Shown here: positions 34,576 to 43,489 of the stretch, piece by piece
Position numbering within the stretch: position 1 is the stretch's first letter
Layout: each line of letters starts with the position of its first letter
Source of the DNA: Sphingobacterium endophyticum
GTDB lineage: Bacteria; Bacteroidota; Bacteroidia; Sphingobacteriales; Sphingobacteriaceae
Length of the DNA: 64,000 nucleotides
Direction of reading: 5' to 3'
NCBI RefSeq assembly: GCF_009733535.1
Contig: NZ_ML771899.1
Span: 124,001 to 188,000 of the forward strand
Made by a program: the position numbers and the translations under genes
The notes under the pieces: model-generated
The model's database searches: none
The model's input: only the letters and a program-made list of their open reading frames with translations
What the model was told of the DNA's origin: nothing

Positions 34576-35031
34576 ATGAAAGGAAAAAAACTTTTACAAG
34601 AAGCTCAAAAGTTACTTGTTAAAATCAGCGAATACCCAAATCAACTTTCCTCTGAGGAAAAGCATATTTTGTATCGAAATTATTCTGAGCTAGTTCGTCG
34701 ATCGGCTTACTCAGGAAATCCTGAAGGTCAATTCAGATATGCTCAGACCTTTGAATCGATGAGTTTCTTGGGGGTTAATAATCCTCTTTATAATGTTAAA
34801 AAGTGCATATTTTGGTACTCAAAAGCTGCGGTAGCTGGGTTTGCAGAAGCAAGTAATAACTTGGCAGATTTTTATGAACGAGGAGTTGGGGTGGAAAAAA
34901 ATCTTAGTATATGTTATAGTTTGTATAAGAAAGCTGCCGAATTAGGCTCACCTAATGGGGGGAAAAATTTAAAAATATTTGAACGAGATATAAAGAAAGG
35001 AAAAATAATTCTCCCTATGACAAAAATATAG
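34576..35031 (+). CDS. Sel1-repeat immunity protein, copy A (paralogue of 45328-45768)
   Basis: From ATG 34576 the 151-aa protein contains Sel1-like helical repeats: GNPEGQFRYAQTFE, then YWYSKAA-type (CIFWYSKAAVAGFAEA), SNNLADFYERGVGV and YKKAAELGSPNGG. The copy at 45328 shares the start MKGE/K and the repeat order. In that copy a toxin fragment precedes it; here only about 30 bases of the toxin end remain. Sel1 proteins are known immunity types in polymorphic-toxin loci. Confidence 0.75.
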   Translation: MKGKKLLQEAQKLLVKISEYPNQLSSEEKHILYRNYSELVRRSAYSGNPEGQFRYAQTFESMSFLGVNNPLYNVKKCIFWYSKAAVAGFAEASNNLADFYERGVGVEKNLSICYSLYKKAAELGSPNGGKNLKIFERDIKKGKIILPMTKI

Positions 35032-35106
35032 ATTTACTTTATTGTCAGATTTTAAGAAAACAATAGTTGATTTAATAGATCGGGGTGAAAATAAGACTCT
35101 ATAAGT

Positions 35107-35583
35107 ATGAAAATATATTGTTTAACAGATATGCACATAGATGTGCCTTATGATAGCTTTGTTAATATCTCGCTGGATAATTTAAATCTCCATCGTGCAA
35201 ATTTAGTGAACGGAGATTTGTCAGGTTCAAGTCTAGTTAATTCTAATCTTAGAGGTGCGATTTTATATAATGCAAATCTCGAGAGGTGCAACTTGCAAAA
35301 GGCTAATCTCATAACAATAGATTTAAGGATGGCTAATTTAGCGAGAGCAAATTTGAAAGAGTGCATAGCGAGGTTTGCTTTATTCGAAAATGCTAATCTT
35401 GAAGGTGGTGATCTCGAAGATGCAGATGTTCATGGAGCTGATTTCCGAGGGGCTATTTTAAAAGGTACAGTAATGAAATGCTATGATCTTGACAAAGCAG
35501 AATTAAAAAATGCAGTCTTTGATGATAAAACAGTTTGGCCAGATAGGTTTAATACAATTCTAAATGGTGCTATAAGGGTTTAG
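35107..35583 (+). CDS. Pentapeptide-repeat protein
   Basis: The 158-aa protein is built from A(N/D)LXX pentapeptides from about residue 25 to 140 (LHRANLVNGDLSGSS, LARANLKECIARF, ANLEGGDLEDADVHGADFRGA). Such right-handed quadrilateral helices can mimic DNA. Some protect gyrase (Qnr type), others occur as immunity proteins. There is no signal peptide. In this array an immunity role is most likely; a toxin tail follows 20 bases after its stop. Confidence 0.8.
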   Translation: MKIYCLTDMHIDVPYDSFVNISLDNLNLHRANLVNGDLSGSSLVNSNLRGAILYNANLERCNLQKANLITIDLRMANLARANLKECIARFALFENANLEGGDLEDADVHGADFRGAILKGTVMKCYDLDKAELKNAVFDDKTVWPDRFNTILNGAIRV

Positions 35584-35603
35584 TTAAGTTCAATGCTCTA
35601 TAA

Positions 35604-35714
35604 AGTCATAAGTATTTTTCAAGAGATCTGGGTAGTCATAACTTATGTATGGAAAGTGTTTTAGAAGCAAGGAGGCAAGTTGAAAACAATTGGAACGGCA
35701 GACCAAAATCTTAA
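35604..35714 (+). pseudogene. Toxin C-terminal tail
   Basis: Thirty-six codons read SHKYFSRDLGSHNLC, then LEARRQVENNWNGRPKS, and stop 15 bases before the next ATG. The layout of tail, stop and immunity start repeats throughout the island. The family is unknown. Confidence 0.5.
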
Positions 35715-35729
35715 TATATTCAAATATTA

Positions 35730-36275
35730 ATGGAAATAAAGAATAAAGATGCTTACGATCGAATATTTCTTGATAGGTTCGGGGATATTAGCAAGATTAC
35801 TTTGAGTAATATCAAGAAGTATAGAATAAGAATTGATTTAGGGGAAGATCTTGAAGATGAGTCTAAAGCAAAACAGGCATTAAAGAGGAGCAATGCTGTT
35901 TTGGACTTTTGTTTTAAAGGAAAGGGAATATGGTTACAGATAATTTTGTGGGATAATGATGGGTTGACCGCTTTAAAAAATGCAGGTATGAATCCTGATG
36001 AAGCGGATAAGAGTTTTGAATGGAATGAAGATGACTATAATATATTATATCTCTACTATGAAGAATACTCTTTTCAGAAAGTATTGCCATTAGCTTTGTC
36101 CGTAATAAATTATGATCTGACATTTACACCATCTGCTAATATAACTTGTTACTTTGTTGACTTTGGAGAGCCAGTAATTGTAAATATTTATGATGATAGA
36201 GGATGTGATATCTATTCAACAAACGGTGAATTTGCGGATGCTGTTAATGCTTGTTTCTCTAGTTGGTTAAACTAG
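35730..36275 (+). CDS. DUF3885-like immunity protein
   Basis: The 181-aa cytoplasmic protein fits DUF3885-type proteins: YDRIFLDRFGD near the start, ILYLYYEEYSFQKVLPLAL, and VNIYDDRGCDIYSTN near the end. It follows a toxin tail. DUF3885 proteins occur widely as orphan immunity genes. The family call rests on the closing YDDRG motif and overall pattern. Confidence 0.6.
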   Translation: MEIKNKDAYDRIFLDRFGDISKITLSNIKKYRIRIDLGEDLEDESKAKQALKRSNAVLDFCFKGKGIWLQIILWDNDGLTALKNAGMNPDEADKSFEWNEDDYNILYLYYEEYSFQKVLPLALSVINYDLTFTPSANITCYFVDFGEPVIVNIYDDRGCDIYSTNGEFADAVNACFSSWLN

Positions 36276-36347
36276 TAAGAAGAATTGTGGCTGCTCTGGT
36301 TGGAATTTTAATGGTTATAATTATATACCATTAACGAATCGTATGTT

Positions 36348-36479
36348 ATGGTAAAACAAATATTAGCCTCTCTAATTGAATATAATGAATTGAATGATGA
36401 TATAATAGCAGAGGTGGACCGGCTTTCCATAAGTAAATATGTTTTTAAAATTAGCGATATGATTTTTCCTTACATTTAA
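36348..36479 (+). pseudogene. Short frame, probable immunity remnant
   Basis: A 43-codon frame (MVKQILASLIEYNELNDDII, ending FPYI) lies alone between two immunity-like genes. It is helical and acidic. Its length suggests the surviving N-terminus of a larger gene. A weak hairpin follows it. Confidence 0.3.
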
Positions 36480-36493
36480 TTGTTAAAAGTTGG

Positions 36494-36525
36494 TTAACCC
36501 TCTCACTGAGTGGGTTTTGTTTTAT
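36494..36525 (+). terminator. Weak terminator-like hairpin
   Basis: AACCC and GGGTT flank a partly self-complementary CACTGAGTG, followed by TTTGTTTTATT. The stem is short but the T-run is good. It would end transcription coming from the DUF3885-like gene. Confidence 0.4.
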
Positions 36526-36683
36526 TAACATGGAATCTAGAAAGAAATCTTTATGAAAAATTCGATATTCCATTATGCTTAATTAGTATCGTATGGAAAA
36601 TCACTTCAATAGACTAGTTTACAAGTTGTTATCCTACTATTTTTATGAGTTTAAGTATTCAGACCCTAATTGACTTTAGTTAG

Positions 36684-37151
36684 ATGAAAAATTTAATTGT
36701 AATTTTTATAATTCTGTATTTATCAGGGTGTACTTCGAAAGGAGAGGATAATATATACCTTTTAGAGAATGGGTATACTGGTAAGGTGATCATCATATAC
36801 AATGAACAAATGGGAGCTGAAATCGAATATGAAGGAAATAAAAGGCTATATAGAATTCCTGCTTCAGGTGTTCTGAAAACGCAGTTCTCTATTGATCAGG
36901 GTTACAAATTGTTCCCAGAGTTTTATTATGATAATAATGGAGAAAGACTAGGTATACCCGTTGTTGTAGATCTGACTGAAAATGATGAGAATAGGGTTGT
37001 TGTGACATTATCGACAATTGGAAAATTATATAATGCTTATGGTAAAATAGGCCTTGAGTACTCCGTCTTTTATGTAGGGTCTAATGAGCAAATTCGAAAG
37101 AGTTCTGAAGAGTTCGCCAAATTAAATCTTCTCGATTTCGCTAAGAAGTAA
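36684..37151 (+). CDS. DUF6843-like lipoprotein
   Basis: The 155-aa protein has a lipoprotein signal (LYLSGC, Cys16) and then IYLLENGYTGKVIIIYN, KRLYRIPASGVLKTQF and a late YVGSNEQI. This pattern (a GKV..IY strand, then Y.IP..G) fits the DUF6843 group of small Bacteroidota lipoproteins. It may be an immunity protein acting in the periplasm. Confidence 0.6.
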   Translation: MKNLIVIFIILYLSGCTSKGEDNIYLLENGYTGKVIIIYNEQMGAEIEYEGNKRLYRIPASGVLKTQFSIDQGYKLFPEFYYDNNGERLGIPVVVDLTENDENRVVVTLSTIGKLYNAYGKIGLEYSVFYVGSNEQIRKSSEEFAKLNLLDFAKK

Positions 37152-37220
37152 TTGATAAATAAATTAAAAAAGCGATGTTACAATCTGGAAATATTAGAAT
37201 ATAATTTTTATTAATTAGTT

Positions 37221-38211
37221 ATGAGATTTATTAATATTCTTTTTTATCTAAAAATTGTATGCCTTTTATTTATTTGTTCTTGTCAAAAATCAATTGATAA
37301 CCAATATTCTAGAGAAGATTTAAATGGGCATTGGGCTATTGATATGGATAGCGAAAATATAAAACTTAAAAATGTTATTTTAGATACTATTCATGATGTT
37401 TATCCAATTCGAAATCACTTTGAAGATATTAATAATGGTTATCATTTCTTTGGTGATTCATGTGCCATTATACCCGGATTTTTTGATTTAAAAAATAGGA
37501 GTAACGGTTTACCAATGTTATCCAGTTTTCAATCAACTTTTAGAATTGAAAATGACACTCTTAAAATAATGAATGAAAGAGAGGGGGATTGTAGGGAATT
37601 TTTAATAAAAAGTCTAAAAAAAGATACACTCATTCTAAAAGATTTAAAAAAAAAATAGGTTGTTTAAGTATATAAAGGTTAATAAAGTTTCCCATGGTTT
37701 TGATAAATATAATACAATCGTAATTGTTTCCATTACCCCTGATTATTTATGTGATGAGATCTATTACTTGGATAAAGGTGGTAACTATCTATATCAAAAA
37801 TTCGATATTAAAAAACCTGATAGAATTAATTCTTCTTATAGTGAATTCAGTTTAAATGAAGACCAATTACAAGCCACAATTGATAATTTTAGTTATGTAG
37901 ATATTAATAGCATAAAGGAACAATATCTTTCCTCAAAATCTGATGGAAATACCATTAATTATATTTTTTTTATTAATGGCCATGAAATTGTTAAAGTTAT
38001 TGAAGATGATGATTATGTTTCACCAGATGAATTGCAATGGGGATATATTCCAATGATGTTTCTTAGAAGGCAAGTAAATATAAAAATTTTAGATTCTGAA
38101 GAAGGATGTTATTCATGCAGAAAGCTTAATAATGTTAAATTTAAGATTATTAATGATGTAAAAATGAGGCTTGGCTGGGACTGGGATATTATTAATGAAA
38201 ATCATAAATAA
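37221..38211 (+). pseudogene. Lipoprotein gene split by a frameshift in a run of ten A
   Basis: The first frame (37221-37658) encodes a lipoprotein signal (LLFICSC) and NGHWAIDMDS. It stops in a run of ten A at 37646-37655. The second frame (37660-38211) continues with LFKYIKVNKV and SPDELQWGYIPM, which align with the second half of the intact relative at 33528. One A fewer would rejoin them. The last 44 codons are also duplicated at 58075-58208. This is a recent pseudogene, a switchable gene, or a sequencing error in the homopolymer. Confidence 0.75.
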
Positions 38212-38212
38212 T

Positions 38213-38470
38213 AAATCAGTTTGATCAATATTAATCAACAAAAAGGTACGTGCGCAAAAATGTGGACGATACGACGAACCATTATTATTTTATTAGAGAA
38301 ATGATCTGTAGTAGACGAATACAAAATGCGATAGGCTAATCTCCTCTAAAAATGACAAATGATTTTGAGTATGACCATATGGGGAAGATAGTTCGTCAAT
38401 GTCATAAAGGAGAGGCTGCGAGACTTTATTCACAGCAACAAATGCTTTAAACGAATAGATATATAATAGG
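38213..38470 (+). repeat. Duplicated spacer with an Rhs-core relic (copy A)
   Basis: This stretch matches 58209-58465 with few changes. Near 38355-38400 it encodes NDFEYDHMGKIVRQCHK, which resembles the YDHMGR segment of Bacteroidota Rhs cores, a part well upstream of the core end. It shows that pieces from different places in the core have been left in the island. Confidence 0.7.
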
Positions 38471-38998
38471 ATGAAAGCAAGTGAATTTGTTGAAGGTCTG
38501 AAAGGTATCAGTGTAAGAACTGACTTGTTGAAAAAACAAGGTGTTTCAGACCAATTTATAGAGGGTAGAAAAAGATCTTATCTTGCCGCTTATAAAGGAG
38601 GTGGGAGTGTTTCTCAATACCCGTTAGTAGAATTGGTAGAGAATTATGATTGTTCTAATCTTGAAATTGGCATGATTACATTTGATGAACGAATCGAGCA
38701 GAAAGGAAGATTTATCTTCTTTGGTAGATTTGAAGTTGACGATCTAGCTGTAGATCTTATTACTGGTAGCGTGGTCATGCTAGAGTGTGGCCTGGATCAT
38801 ATTCTTTATGATTGTGCTCGGAATGATTCGAGTTTTTTGGACGCGATTCTAAACGCAGCCATTTTTCTTGAAAGAAGGTCCGGTGAAGAAGGTCTGTACG
38901 AGAATGAAGAGTTAAATATACAGAGGGCTGAATGGTTTGGCGATATTGCTGGGGGCGAGAAGTATTATGATTTCTATAAGATGATGTTGGGGGTTTAA
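38471..38998 (+). CDS. SUKH-like putative immunity protein, copy A (paralogue of 58466-58993)
   Basis: The 175-aa cytoplasmic protein begins MKASEFVEGLKGI and has a central IFFGRFEVDDLAVDLITGSV strand pair reminiscent of SUKH (SMI1/KNR4-like) proteins, where 'D..tG.V' is typical. It is over 90 per cent alike to the copy at 58466. A terminator and a toxin-hinge sequence follow in both copies. The SUKH call is tentative; the duplication is certain. Confidence 0.65.
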   Translation: MKASEFVEGLKGISVRTDLLKKQGVSDQFIEGRKRSYLAAYKGGGSVSQYPLVELVENYDCSNLEIGMITFDERIEQKGRFIFFGRFEVDDLAVDLITGSVVMLECGLDHILYDCARNDSSFLDAILNAAIFLERRSGEEGLYENEELNIQRAEWFGDIAGGEKYYDFYKMMLGV

Positions 38999-39059
38999 TA
39001 ATCACATAATGTTTTCTGTCTAAGTAAAAAAATAAGCTAAATCTGTTTTTTGCTGCATT

Positions 39060-39096
39060 ACAGCACAATCTTTCACAGGATTAGGCTGTTTTACTT
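39060..39096 (+). terminator. Intrinsic terminator (copy A)
   Basis: ACAGCACAATC (39060-39070) and GATTAGGCTGT (39079-39089) form a stem with a mismatch and an eight-base loop TTTCACAG, followed by TTTACTTT. The same structure lies at 59055-59090 behind the paralogous gene. Confidence 0.65.
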
Positions 39097-39120
39097 TAGT
39101 GTAGCCTGCATCTTGTTCTT

Positions 39121-39375
39121 GGTGAGGAATATGGGGAAGGAGAAAAAGTTCATTTAGACAATGTTAGCACAAAAGATGATGAGATAAAACTTACAGATGC
39201 AAAATCTTCCGAAACTGCATCGCACACAAAAAATCAAAAATCAGGAGATCCAAAAATACAGGAAAGCGGAGGAATCGTAGTAGAAAATAAAGGAGCTGCT
39301 CAAGGTTCTCCAGCAGGAACTAAAATACCACCAACAAAAGTAGATATTATTAGACCCAAAGATATTAGGCAATGA
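39121..39375 (+). pseudogene. Toxin hinge and C-terminal tail overlapping the next gene
   Basis: The frame reads GEEYGEGEKVHLDNVSTKDD, then a polar linker, and ends VDIIRPKDIRQ at a TGA that overlaps the next ATG (ATGA at 39372-39375). The hinge GEEYG.GEKV is shared with 59115, where it leads to a different toxin end. It has no start and no core upstream. Confidence 0.6.
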
Positions 39376-39998
39376 CAGACAGGGAATTTTTAAAAAATGA
39401 AGTATTAACTCGTATTGACAAGAAATTAAATGCTTTTGGATATAATCTATCAAAGTCTGCGTGTGATTTTACTAAGAAAACTGATTTTGGTTGGAATAAA
39501 TATCAGATTGTATTTCTAATTCGTGAAGATGGTTGGGAACTTAAACCCAGCTTGTTGGTGCGGTTTGATGTTGTAGAGAATTTATTTCACCAAATTTCGG
39601 GTTTTGATAAAAAATACCAAAAAGGAACGCCTACAATAGGAACCTCAATTGAGAGTTTTAAAAGTTACTTAAACACAAAGACAATATTTGAGTTAAAAAA
39701 TGAAGCTCAAATTAGTCAAGTAGTAGATGGTTTACTTGAATTGTTCAATAGTGTTGCCGTTCCTTTCCTTGAAATGTTTGATAAATTGTCTTATATAGAC
39801 GATAAACTTAATTCAAATATAGAAGATACCTCATTGACAGGAGGTATATTTAAAGGCACAAAAGCCCTAATTATTGCAAAATTACTGAAAAGACAAGACT
39901 TTGATAAACTCGAAAGTGCTTATCAATCGTACTATGAGAATTTTTCAAATGGATTTTATTTGCCTGAGTTTTTGCGGTTAAAAGAATTGTTGAAATAA
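39372..39998 (+). CDS. Putative immunity protein, translationally coupled to a toxin tail
   Basis: The 208-aa cytoplasmic protein starts at the ATGA overlap. It has IDKKLNAFGYNLSKSACDF, a WELKPSLLVRFD strand, and a helical C-terminal half ending LPEFLRLKELL. The overlap shows that toxin and immunity once formed one operon. The family is not recognised, though the N-terminal pattern resembles DUF4304-type proteins. Confidence 0.6.
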   Translation: MTDREFLKNEVLTRIDKKLNAFGYNLSKSACDFTKKTDFGWNKYQIVFLIREDGWELKPSLLVRFDVVENLFHQISGFDKKYQKGTPTIGTSIESFKSYLNTKTIFELKNEAQISQVVDGLLELFNSVAVPFLEMFDKLSYIDDKLNSNIEDTSLTGGIFKGTKALIIAKLLKRQDFDKLESAYQSYYENFSNGFYLPEFLRLKELLK

Positions 39999-40054
39999 TG
40001 TCTAAACTTTTATTTTTAATATTGTCTTCGTTCTACCAAATTGCAGATTATAAA

Positions 40055-40444
40055 ATTGATTTGGGGAAATGGATCTTTCAGGAGATAAAGAATACTTTAC
40101 CTAAAAGTCAGATCGGTAAAGCAATGGCTTATGCATAAAGGAGATGGGATGCGCTCTCAGCGTACTTATATGATGGAAATCTACAGATTGACACAAATCA
40201 ACGTGAAAATGCACTTAGACCTTGCTGTTTAGGACGCAGAAACTATTTATTTGCAGGTAGCCATGAGGCTGCCCAACGGGCCGCTATGATTTATTCCTTC
40301 TTCGCTATCTGCAAAAAGCATGAGGTAAATCCGTTCAGCTGGCTGAAGTATACACTGCAGAATATTATGACCATCAATCACAAAAACATAAAGGGCCTCT
40401 TTCCCCTGAACTATAAGAAGATTATTCAGCAATCAAATATGTAG
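40055..40444 (+). mobile_element. IS66-family transposase C-terminal remnant
   Basis: The frame reads LGKWIFQEIKNTL, then a TAA (40136), then ALSAYLYDGNLQIDTNQREN and ALRPCCLGRRNYLFAGSHEA, then AAMIYSFFAICKKHEVNPFSWL. This is the conserved C-terminus of IS66 TnpC (N..EN.LRP..LGR.NYLF.GS..AA..AA..YS). The catalytic N-terminal and middle parts and both inverted repeats are absent. It is an inactive relic and marks past transposition into the island. Confidence 0.85.
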
Positions 40445-40480
40445 TCTGAAGGCCGGATAAGGAAGCGCTAGGCAAACCTA

Positions 40481-41053
40481 GATGTGGACAGGGTTTGTTT
40501 CGTGTTACCTTTTCGTTGATTTTAGCCTGATTAAGCAATCTATTCAACTTTATTGTAGGTCTCCCTACTATGCCTTCAGCAAGCAGAGGTCAGTTGTAGC
40601 AGAAGTGGACAATAAGTACCTTTACAACGGTAAGGAGAAACAGGGCGAACTGGGTGGTGGCAACCAGTACGATTACGCGGTACGATGAGGAGATAGGTAG
40701 ATGGAATGTTGTGGATTTGCTGGCGGAAAAGATGCGTATGCATTCACCGTATAATTATGCATTTGATAATCCAATTAGGTTTATCGACCCCGATGGAAGA
40801 AACCCAATAATCCCTTGGTCGTTTAGAACATTAGCTACCCAAGGTGGTAGGTGAATGTTGTTAAATGGAGCAGCCATAGCTACAGGAGTTACTGGTATAG
40901 CTGTTAATCAGGATAATTTCCAGAATAATAATCTTATAAAAAGGGACACCAAAGAATAAAACATATCATCGAACAATTCTATAAGACCCAGAAAAGCCAG
41001 ATCTCCAATCAACATCTGATAAATATATAGGCCCTAAAAAGAAAAATAAGTAA
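40481..41053 (+). pseudogene. Rhs core end plus decayed toxin (core copy A)
   Basis: Bases 40481-40800 match 54284-54600 closely. They encode [20 protein letters not shown], then (after a 12-base loss that removes the ARF of ARFYD) [15 protein letters not shown] and [17 protein letters not shown]. An in-frame TGA (40852) cuts the following pre-toxin MLLNGAAIATGVTGIAV. A separate tail DPEKPDLQSTSDKYIGPKKK ends at 41051-41053. It is a dead Rhs-toxin end directly before its presumed immunity gene. Confidence 0.75.
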
Positions 41054-41062
41054 AAAGATAAC

Positions 41063-41722
41063 ATGAAAAAATGTGATAAATTACGTCAACGTCTTGCGGA
41101 ACTAAGATATATAAATGTTCCTAATATTAATTCGGCAGCGGATTGTTTGTTTGTGAAAAAATTAACAAACGGGTTGTTTCTTTTTTTGGGAGTGACTTTC
41201 TCCAGATACGTGAAGGAGAGCTTTACTGGTAGTTTTTATTTGTCAAAAATTACAATTTTCTCTGCGGTGTGGGATGATATTCCTCCAAGTTCATATAGAA
41301 GAATTTCTACCTTGTTGAGCGAAGATGAACGGCCTCTTTTTTTAACTGAAGAATATTGTAATCCAGGCATGGTTGACGGATGGTGGAATTTAGATGATAC
41401 TGCCTCTGTTGCAAATTTCAGAAATACCGTTGACCTGACAGAACCACGATTTTTAAATCAAGATAGATTATTTGAAAGTATAGATGAAAGTATCGAAATA
41501 CGAAAATTAGACGAACTATCTGAAAAGGTTGTAATTAAAATTGTCCAAGATAAAGGTGATGTAAATAAATTGTTGAAAGTTCAAAAAAATAAAATAGGTG
41601 CTGAATGGGTTGAGATTGCTGAAGCCACATTATCTGCTGCAAACGAGAATATTACTGATCAATTGGTTAAAAGATTGGCTAGTGATGCCTGGCGCAAAAC
41701 TTTGATAAGAAAAACTTGTTAG
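41063..41722 (+). CDS. Putative immunity protein (common orphan type)
   Basis: The 219-aa cytoplasmic protein contains LFLGVTFSRYVKESFTGSFY, then LSK, then DIPPSSYRRISTLLSEDERP and GMVDGWWNLDD. This ordered set of motifs is shared by a family often seen as orphan immunity genes in Bacteroidota. It starts 9 bases after a toxin tail, so it probably protected against the decayed toxin upstream. Confidence 0.65.
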   Translation: MKKCDKLRQRLAELRYINVPNINSAADCLFVKKLTNGLFLFLGVTFSRYVKESFTGSFYLSKITIFSAVWDDIPPSSYRRISTLLSEDERPLFLTEEYCNPGMVDGWWNLDDTASVANFRNTVDLTEPRFLNQDRLFESIDESIEIRKLDELSEKVVIKIVQDKGDVNKLLKVQKNKIGAEWVEIAEATLSAANENITDQLVKRLASDAWRKTLIRKTC

Positions 41723-41729
41723 ATATGTG

Positions 41730-41896
41730 ATCAAAGTTGCGGAAATCATATTGGAGAGAAAAACAGTTTTAAAGAATCATGACCTTCCCTTTGTTGGGGC
41801 TTAAAAATTAATTCAATGTATTTGTTAATCGTAATTAAGTTATCATGAAATGAAAACAATAATATCACTGAGTGTTTTGTTTGTTTTATTTGCTGT
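41730..41896 (+). repeat. Copy of the 50537-50710 leader and signal-peptide region
   Basis: The bases match the stretch before and including the first codons of the lipoprotein at 50660 (GATCAAAGTTGCGGAAATCA, later GAGTGTTTTGTTTGTTT). The copied signal peptide, MKTIISLSVLFVLFAVC, runs into a stop, and then the body of a different lipoprotein begins. It is one side of a recombination join. Confidence 0.8.
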
Positions 41897-42244
41897 ATGC
41901 TAATGTTTTTATCTTCTTGTGTTGTTCGGAATATAAACAGAGATCAGAATCATCAAATATATTCAACAGGCCGTATGGGAATGCCCGGGGAATTTAAATT
42001 TGTTTTTAGTGAAGACAATCTTTTCTATTACTCTCAAACCGTGCCTGGAATTTACTCTGAAGGATATTATAAATGGATAAGTGAGGATTCCATAAGTTTT
42101 GTTAGTAGGCAACATACCTCTCCTTCCAAAGAAAAAGTTGGGGTATTCAATAGTATTAGTGGTAAAACTGAGGTATTAAAGGGTAAAAAGCTTTATTTCA
42201 ATGGTTTGACTTATTTTTTGAAAGTGGGTAAAAGTGAGCTGTAG
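41897..42244 (+). CDS. Chimeric lipoprotein body lacking a full signal peptide
   Basis: The frame starts MLMFLSSCVVRNINRD and matches the lipoprotein at 61563 (MFLSSCVVRNINRD) along its length, ending YFLKVGKSEL. The upstream signal-peptide half was replaced, out of frame, by that of the 50660 family. Only eight residues precede the lipobox Cys, too few for a normal signal. It is probably not exported, so likely non-functional. The 61563 copy has the signal but a broken C-terminus. Confidence 0.65.
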   Translation: MLMFLSSCVVRNINRDQNHQIYSTGRMGMPGEFKFVFSEDNLFYYSQTVPGIYSEGYYKWISEDSISFVSRQHTSPSKEKVGVFNSISGKTEVLKGKKLYFNGLTYFLKVGKSEL

Positions 42245-42342
42245 TATGCTAGTTAGGTTTGAGAGAAAGAGGTTGGATTCTTAAATGGGACGATTGGAAG
42301 CGATTTATCCTATTGATAATGATATTTTTGAAGCGAAAAGAT

Positions 42343-43032
42343 ATGGGTATGTCAGCCAATAGGAAAATAATTGGAAAAGCGTTAGCAATTGTCATCGTTT
42401 GTTTGCTGATCGGGTGCAAAGAATCTTCTTTTAGAAAAGTGGACGGTGATATCCTCTCCAAATATGAAAACCCCAACAATATCGAATGGACGAATATTGA
42501 TAGTTCACTCGTACTATATCCTTTGATCGATAACGGAACTTTTTTCCAGGAGTATAATATATTGTTGGCGTTACGATATTATAATGGGAATGACTCTATT
42601 TATTATGTGTTGAGAAATACACAGATAGGCAACTATGTTGTTAGAAATGACAAGTTATATGTATATGATAGAAATATCTCTTCTCCTGGCACAAAAAAGG
42701 GTTGGTACGAATCAACAGAGAGTAACAGCAGAAAGATAGATAGCATTTATATAATAGGAGATAGTGTGCTAAAAAGCAGTCCAGACCTAAAATCTTTCGA
42801 TATTATTGCCAAGGTAAAACCTTATGGTATCTATAAGATAGACTATGATACCTTAAAAGTCATTGCAAAGAATGGGAAGGAGCAAAAAAAGTTTCTCGAA
42901 AACATTTACACCCCAGGTTTCTATTACTTTTCATCTCCAGGATTGGGCCTTGAACGGATTTATAATCTTTCTTTGATTGAAGAAAAGTTAAAAAATAGCC
43001 TTCCTACGGAATTTGATGCGGAATATTATTAG
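42343..43032 (+). CDS. Lipoprotein, putative immunity protein
   Basis: From ATG 42343 (or 42349) the 229-aa protein has a lipoprotein signal (CLLIGC, Cys25) and a beta-rich body (SLVLYPLIDNGTFFQEYN, DSIYYVLRNTQIGNY). It follows the chimeric lipoprotein. The equivalent place at 61917-62075 keeps both flanks but has lost this gene. The function is unknown. Confidence 0.6.
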   Translation: MGMSANRKIIGKALAIVIVCLLIGCKESSFRKVDGDILSKYENPNNIEWTNIDSSLVLYPLIDNGTFFQEYNILLALRYYNGNDSIYYVLRNTQIGNYVVRNDKLYVYDRNISSPGTKKGWYESTESNSRKIDSIYIIGDSVLKSSPDLKSFDIIAKVKPYGIYKIDYDTLKVIAKNGKEQKKFLENIYTPGFYYFSSPGLGLERIYNLSLIEEKLKNSLPTEFDAEYY

Positions 43033-43204
43033 GGAAGGGATACACTCTTGATGCTAGCCAATCTTTTACCGGATTGGACGATTATTTAAGTAAGTCTTAT
43101 ATGACAAACGTAATTTGAGTTGAGTATGGATTCTTGTCTATATGTTATAAATAGTTTCCTCATCTTGCGATGAGGAATGACAAGTTCAACGTGGGGGAAG
43201 GAGG

Positions 43205-43489
43205 GCGATTTTTTGGATATACAATTGTAAAGTAATTGAGAACCATGATTATGAAAAGCGCTTTTCCAATCTTAAGATATTAGGTTATAATAATTGTGGT
43301 GTAATTGCATCGATCAAATTCATAAGAGAAATGCCAGCCTTAGAAGATTTCAGGTTTGTAAATACCTTAATATTAGATGGAGACCTAAGTCCTTGCTTAG
43401 AGGTATAGTATGCCGGTTTTAATAATAAGAAGCATTATTCGCATAGCTTTGAACAAATAGAAAAAATAGTTAATGGTATCAGGACTTAG
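43205..43489 (+). pseudogene. Leucine-rich immunity-type gene remnant
   Basis: The frame reads IYNCKVIENHDYEKRFSNLK, then GYNNCGVIASIKFIREMPAL, interrupted by TAG 43406, and goes on AGFNNKKHYSHSFEQIEKI to TAG 43487. The repeating 'L..L..L.i.' spacing suggests a small leucine-rich protein. It lacks a start. Its end overlaps the end of the convergent reverse-strand gene by about 10 bases. Confidence 0.5.

Noticed and set aside
35107..35583. Quinolone-resistance (Qnr) protein
   Set aside because: The pentapeptide protein is shorter than Qnr proteins (about 218 aa), lacks their loops as far as I can see, and lies inside an immunity array.
40482..40688. Frames over the Rhs core copies read as separate proteins (MWTGF start)
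   Set aside because: The real content is the Rhs core in this frame; the first 35 codons are only read-through of non-coding bases.
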